Below, piece by piece: positions 60,752 to 64,000 of a DNA stretch of 64,000 nucleotides; the first letter of the stretch is position 1; the number at the start of each line of letters is the position of its first letter. The notes beneath the pieces were generated by a model that worked only from the letters and a program-made list of their open reading frames with translations, was not told the DNA's origin and searched no databases. The translations under genes and the position numbers were made by a program. This stretch comes from Candidatus Merdiplasma excrementigallinarum (GTDB lineage Bacteria; Bacillota; Clostridia; Lachnospirales; Lachnospiraceae): positions 1-64,000 of the forward strand of contig DVOS01000060.1 in the NCBI GenBank assembly GCA_018713435.1, written 5' to 3'.

Positions 60752-62701
60752 ATGGGTGGTGTGATACAGTTGAGTGAACAGGGAAGAGCGTTGTTCACGA
60801 AGGAGGAGCTGGCAGCGAGAGTGAAGGTTCCTGCTATCGTGGAACAGGATCTGAAACGGATTATAAGCGACCGGCTGGAACAGTGCGGCCTTTATTTCAG
60901 GGTGTTTTCCCGGATTAAGACGGCTGCTTCCATGGCCCATAAATTTGAACTGAAAGATTACGGAAACGGAGGCGGCAAGCTGCAGGATCTGGTGGGCGTG
61001 CGGGTGAACCTGTACTTTGACGATGACGTGGATATCTGCCGGAATATCATGGAAAACACCTTCGATGTGCTGGGATGGTCCACCTCGGAGCGCAGCGAGG
61101 AGGAGTTTAAGCCCACAAAGCTGAACGGGGTGTGCCGGCTGCCGGAATACCTGCGGTCCGAGATCTCCCCGGACACCTGGGATATGTACATAGACGATAC
61201 CTTTGAGATTCAGATAAAGACCATGTTCTTTGAGGGATGGCATGAGATTGAGCATGACATGCGCTACAAGGGGGAGGAACTGTGGAAAGACTACAAGGGA
61301 TTCTCCCGGTATTTCAACAGCATCCTGGCTACGCTGGAGCTGTGCGACAAGTCCATGGTGACGCTGTTTGAGGATCTGGGCCATTCTCTCTACAAGTCCG
61401 GCAGGTGGAGCGATATGATCAAGAGCCATTTCCGGCTGAAGCTGGGGGAGGCCTCCCTGTACCCGGAAGTGGAGCAGCTGCTGAATGAAGACCTGGAGCA
61501 GGTGGACAACCTGGCCAAGCGGATCTACAAGACAAAGAAGCCGGTGCTGGTGGAACAGCTGCTGCGGCGCAGCCGGAAGATTCCCATCAACGTGAATACG
61601 ATTATCGCGCTGTTAAACGACAGTCAGTTCCATGACAGCCGCCTGACGGCCATCTTTAAGGAGCGGGACGTGTATAATGACGGCAGGGAGGAGAGCGTGG
61701 CGGAGTCCCGCCACTATGAGATGAAGCCTCTCACCCGGCACAATGTGTTCCAGATGAAAACCCAGATCGACGGCAGCCGGATGAAGGAAGACCATCCGGT
61801 GAGCGCATCGGAGATCTTTGAGCGGTCCGCCGCTGTGATTTACCAGTGGATCGTGCAGAAGTACGGCGGGCTGTTTAAGAACATGCCCCAGGAGGTGTCC
61901 ACCTACCACGCGGACATCCTGGCCTACCATGTGGCGGTGAATTATAATCCGAAGGAACAGCGGATGAACATGCACGTGCGCCACATGGATCTGGATGTGG
62001 GCGGACGGATCTGGTACTCGGAATCCTGCCTGGAAGTGGGAGAGGACGACCGGGTGTTTTTAAAGGTGTGCAACGGCTACGCGGAGCCGGAGAAGGAGCA
62101 GCGGACGGTGCAGGATACGGGAGCCATGTTTTTCAGCTATCCCGGCTATTACAAGATGATCGTGGACAGCGTGGGGATTTTTAACGGGATCGACTGCGCC
62201 AACCGTCGGCGGATCCTCCGGGAAGAACAGTTCCCGCAGATGGAGAGGGCGCTGAAGGATCCGGAGAGAGCCTTCCCCCTGGTGGTGATTATTTCCAGGG
62301 AGGCGCCGGACGGAATGATGGACGAGGAGTGGCTGGGCCAGTTTCGGGTATCGGATTTTACCAGAACCGTGTGGCGCTACGCCCATGTGTTTACCTGTTA
62401 CGAAAAAACGGGACGGAAGCTGCTGGAGCTGGCGGGACGGGAGGCGAAAGACGCCTGCCAGATCCCCAGACTGTATATTTTCTGGCCGGACGGGGATGTG
62501 GATGATTACGGACCGGAGGACGTGCAGAACTGCAGCTTCGGCCGTCATCTGGAGGCCAGAGGGGACGCCAGAACCTACGATATTGTTCGGGGCGGCCAGG
62601 CCTTCTATCATAAAATCGTAACGGATCTGCGGGACTGGAACGTATCCTCGGATCTGTGGGAAGGATTTAAACTGGAGATTTTAACAGAGATACCGGGATA
62701 G
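60752..62701 (+). CDS. RelA/SpoT-like synthetase domain fused to a large unknown domain
   Basis: The protein is 649 residues. Residues 30-205 look like an alarmone synthetase: SRIKTAASMAHKF (53-65), KLQDLVGVRVNLYF with the metal-binding aspartate (D79), FEIQIKT (151-157) with the catalytic glutamate, and WHEIEHDMRYK (163-173). The guanine-stacking GYxSxH motif is not seen: the expected place reads LNGVCRLPEYL. Residues 340-649 match no family that I know; they include ISREAPDGMMDEEWLGQF and YIFWPDGDVDDYGPED. Activity is therefore uncertain. AGAGGA lies 8 bases before the ATG. Confidence 0.75.
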   Translation: MGGVIQLSEQGRALFTKEELAARVKVPAIVEQDLKRIISDRLEQCGLYFRVFSRIKTAASMAHKFELKDYGNGGGKLQDLVGVRVNLYFDDDVDICRNIMENTFDVLGWSTSERSEEEFKPTKLNGVCRLPEYLRSEISPDTWDMYIDDTFEIQIKTMFFEGWHEIEHDMRYKGEELWKDYKGFSRYFNSILATLELCDKSMVTLFEDLGHSLYKSGRWSDMIKSHFRLKLGEASLYPEVEQLLNEDLEQVDNLAKRIYKTKKPVLVEQLLRRSRKIPINVNTIIALLNDSQFHDSRLTAIFKERDVYNDGREESVAESRHYEMKPLTRHNVFQMKTQIDGSRMKEDHPVSASEIFERSAAVIYQWIVQKYGGLFKNMPQEVSTYHADILAYHVAVNYNPKEQRMNMHVRHMDLDVGGRIWYSESCLEVGEDDRVFLKVCNGYAEPEKEQRTVQDTGAMFFSYPGYYKMIVDSVGIFNGIDCANRRRILREEQFPQMERALKDPERAFPLVVIISREAPDGMMDEEWLGQFRVSDFTRTVWRYAHVFTCYEKTGRKLLELAGREAKDACQIPRLYIFWPDGDVDDYGPEDVQNCSFGRHLEARGDARTYDIVRGGQAFYHKIVTDLRDWNVSSDLWEGFKLEILTEIPG

Positions 62702-62777
62702 AATAGAGGCCGGCTGCCTGCTGAACCCGGCTTTACAGAAGAAAAAGCATTATTTATAGAAAGAAAACGACAGACGG

Positions 62778-62816
62778 AGGGCGTCCTGCTATGAATTTCA
62801 TGGCGGGGCGCCCTCT
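62778..62816. repeat. Hairpin repeat, divergent copy 3
   Basis: GAGGGCGTCCTGC-TATGAATTTCATG-GCGGGGCGCCCTC has the same plan as the heads of copies 1 and 2: outer GAGGG/CCCTC arms and a central ATGAA-TTCAT palindrome. There is no following tail. It may serve as a terminator after the preceding gene, although the T-run is only three bases. Confidence 0.5.
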
Positions 62817-62874
62817 TTGACGGTAAAAAACCTGTCGGGGCAGGGCTTGTCACACTTTTTTAATATTTCACCTC

Positions 62875-62903
62875 TTGTATTTTATACGTTTGTGGGGTAG
62901 AAT
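62875..62903 (+). promoter_or_regulatory. mraZ: Promoter of the mra (division/wall) cluster
   Basis: TTGTAT (62875-62880), 17 bases, TAGAAT (62898-62903). MraZ boxes start 11 bases downstream. Confidence 0.7.
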
Positions 62904-62913
62904 AGACCCATAA

Positions 62914-62938
62914 GTGGTAGAAAGTGGTGAGTTGTGGG
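62914..62938 (+). promoter_or_regulatory. MraZ-binding repeats
   Basis: GTGGT at 62914, GTGGT at 62924 and GTGGG at 62934 are spaced exactly 10 bases apart. Direct repeats of this kind in the mraZ leader bind MraZ itself, so the operon is expected to be autoregulated. Confidence 0.85.
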
Positions 62939-63018
62939 TCAAAAGGGAGGGACAGTGGCGCTCCGGGGAGAAAAAGAGCGGCCTGTTCCTGACTCTCAAC
63001 TTCGAAAGAAGGTAGTCA

Positions 63019-63453
63019 ATGATGTTCATGGGTGAATACAACCACACAGTGGACACCAAAGGCAGGCTGATTATCCCGTCAAAATTCAGAGAACAGTTAG
63101 GCGAAGAATTTATTGTGACAAAGGGATTGGACGGCTGCCTCTTTGTGTTTCCCCAGGACGAATGGCAGGCCTTCGAGGAGAAGCTGCGGACACTGCCACT
63201 TACCCAGAAGGGTGCCAGACAGTTTACCCGTTTCTTTGTAGCAGGCGCCACGCCCTGCGAACTGGACAAGCAGGGGAGAATTCTCTTGCCGGCAACGCTG
63301 AGAGAATTTGCTGGTCTGGATAAAGACGTTGTGCTGGCCGGTATGCTGAACCGGATTGAGATCTGGAGCAAGGATAAATGGACAGAGAACAATGCCTGCG
63401 GCGATATGGATGATATCGCGGAACAGATGACACAGCTTGGGCTCGTCATATGA
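63019..63453 (+). CDS. mraZ: Transcriptional regulator MraZ
   Basis: The protein has 144 residues and two SpoVT/AbrB-like repeats: [20 protein letters not shown] near the start, and [20 protein letters not shown] in the middle, each with the DxxGR motif that contacts DNA. MraZ forms a ring that binds the repeats in its own leader and tunes the cell-wall and division cluster. The ATG at 63022 is an alternative start. GAAGGTAG precedes. rsmH follows after 20 bases. Confidence 0.96.
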   Translation: MMFMGEYNHTVDTKGRLIIPSKFREQLGEEFIVTKGLDGCLFVFPQDEWQAFEEKLRTLPLTQKGARQFTRFFVAGATPCELDKQGRILLPATLREFAGLDKDVVLAGMLNRIEIWSKDKWTENNACGDMDDIAEQMTQLGLVI

Positions 63454-63473
63454 TGATGCCGGGGGAGGATGAT

Positions 63474-64000
63474 ATGGAATTTTGTCATCAGTCTGTGCTT
63501 CTGGAAGAGAGCATTGAAAATCTGCGCATCAGGCCGGAAGGCATATACGTGGACGGTACACTGGGGGGCGGCGGCCATTCCTATGAGATCTGCAGAAGGC
63601 TTTCCCAGGGGGGAAGGCTGATCGGGATCGACCAGGACGCTGCGGCCATTGAAGCGGCAGGAAGGCGCCTGGAGGAATTCGCGGGCAAAGCTACGATTGT
63701 GCGCAGCAATTACTGCCATATGAGAGCAGAGCTTGCAAAGCTTGGAATTACATCCATAGACGGAGTCATTTTGGACCTGGGGGTTTCCTCCTATCAACTG
63801 GATCAGGCCGACCGCGGGTTTACTTACAGAGAGGACGTGCCGCTGGACATGCGGATGGATCAGAGGCAGTCTCTGACAGCCAGGGATGTTGTGAACGACT
63901 ACAGCGAGATGGAGCTTTACCGCATCATCCGGGATTACGGGGAAGACCGATTCGCCAAGAACATTGCCCGGCATATTGTAAGAGCCAGACAGGAAAAAAT
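63474..64000 (+). CDS. rsmH: 16S rRNA (cytosine-1402-N4) methyltransferase, N-terminal part
   Basis: RsmH (MraW) methylates C1402 of 16S rRNA with S-adenosylmethionine. The gene runs off the window; about 175 residues are visible. The start [17 protein letters not shown] fits the family, and the SAM-binding loop [14 protein letters not shown] follows, then [14 protein letters not shown] and [21 protein letters not shown] in part, and [29 protein letters not shown] precedes the ATG. The order mraZ-rsmH is typical for Gram-positive wall clusters. Confidence 0.96.
   Translation, partial: MEFCHQSVLLEESIENLRIRPEGIYVDGTLGGGGHSYEICRRLSQGGRLIGIDQDAAAIEAAGRRLEEFAGKATIVRSNYCHMRAELAKLGITSIDGVILDLGVSSYQLDQADRGFTYREDVPLDMRMDQRQSLTARDVVNDYSEMELYRIIRDYGEDRFAKNIARHIVRARQEK

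Noticed and set aside
1..64000. tRNA, rRNA genes or CRISPR arrays
   Set aside because: No cloverleaf-like intergenic sequences, rRNA stretches or regular direct repeats with spacers were found by reading.

Overview
The window looks like chromosomal DNA of a spore-forming Clostridia species, most likely a gut Lachnospiraceae. Evidence is the sporulation operon spoIIAA-spoIIAB-sigF, the germination genes spoVAA-spoVAB, a Gram-positive mraZ-rsmH cluster, strong AGGAGG ribosome sites, many ABC transporters with two-component regulators, and overall high-GC low-redundancy gene packing. No rRNA, tRNA or CRISPR array was seen.

Region by region. 1-4740 is a scrap yard: an IS256-family insertion sequence, a broken helicase, the C-terminal end of a family 3 glycoside hydrolase, and a decayed AAA ATPase that has lost its Walker B segment and is followed by a partner gene cut off by a hairpin repeat. 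4741-11276 holds an unknown gene and a two-component system (histidine kinase, OmpR-type regulator) with an ABC transporter, one subunit of which is a permease fused to an M1 metallopeptidase. 11484-15109 is an accessory segment: an AT-rich AAA ATPase plus a small PD-(D/E)XK-like protein with their own promoter, then a macro-domain/HTH-like protein and a von Willebrand A protein. 15106-20930 is a complete nickel urease operon, ureABC-ureI-ureEFGD, whose leader has a strong promoter followed at once by a terminator hairpin. 21366-25979 encodes an electron-bifurcating EtfAB/lactate-dehydrogenase-like complex and a transporter.

27142-37580 is a sugar locus: two Gfo/Idh/MocA dehydrogenases, two TIM-barrel isomerase/epimerases, a NagB-like protein, a ROK repressor, a ROK kinase and a ribose-type ABC importer. 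Two almost identical promoter-operator blocks precede the first gene and the ROK repressor. The enzyme combination resembles sugar-oxidation/elimination pathways for unusual glycosides. 37582-38081 contains a broken type II toxin-antitoxin module and an apparently intact type I toxin with a convergent antisense RNA. 38209-48248 has a heterodimeric ABC exporter, a second two-component system, a ClC transporter and a MacB-like ATPase/FtsX permease pair. 48395-54384 has assorted genes: an AlbA_2-type regulator, a GGDEF protein, a polysaccharide deacetylase, an NSS symporter and a secreted protein.

54582-64000 is core genome: folC, a zinc-ribbon/TPR membrane protein, the spoIIA operon, spoVAA-spoVAB behind a promoter matching the sigma-F/sigma-G type, an unusual RelA/SpoT-like fusion protein, and mraZ-rsmH with classic MraZ boxes. 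The best candidates for something undescribed are the ATPase/nuclease-like pair at 11484-13232, the hairpin repeat family, the type I toxin locus, and the altered RelA/SpoT fusion.
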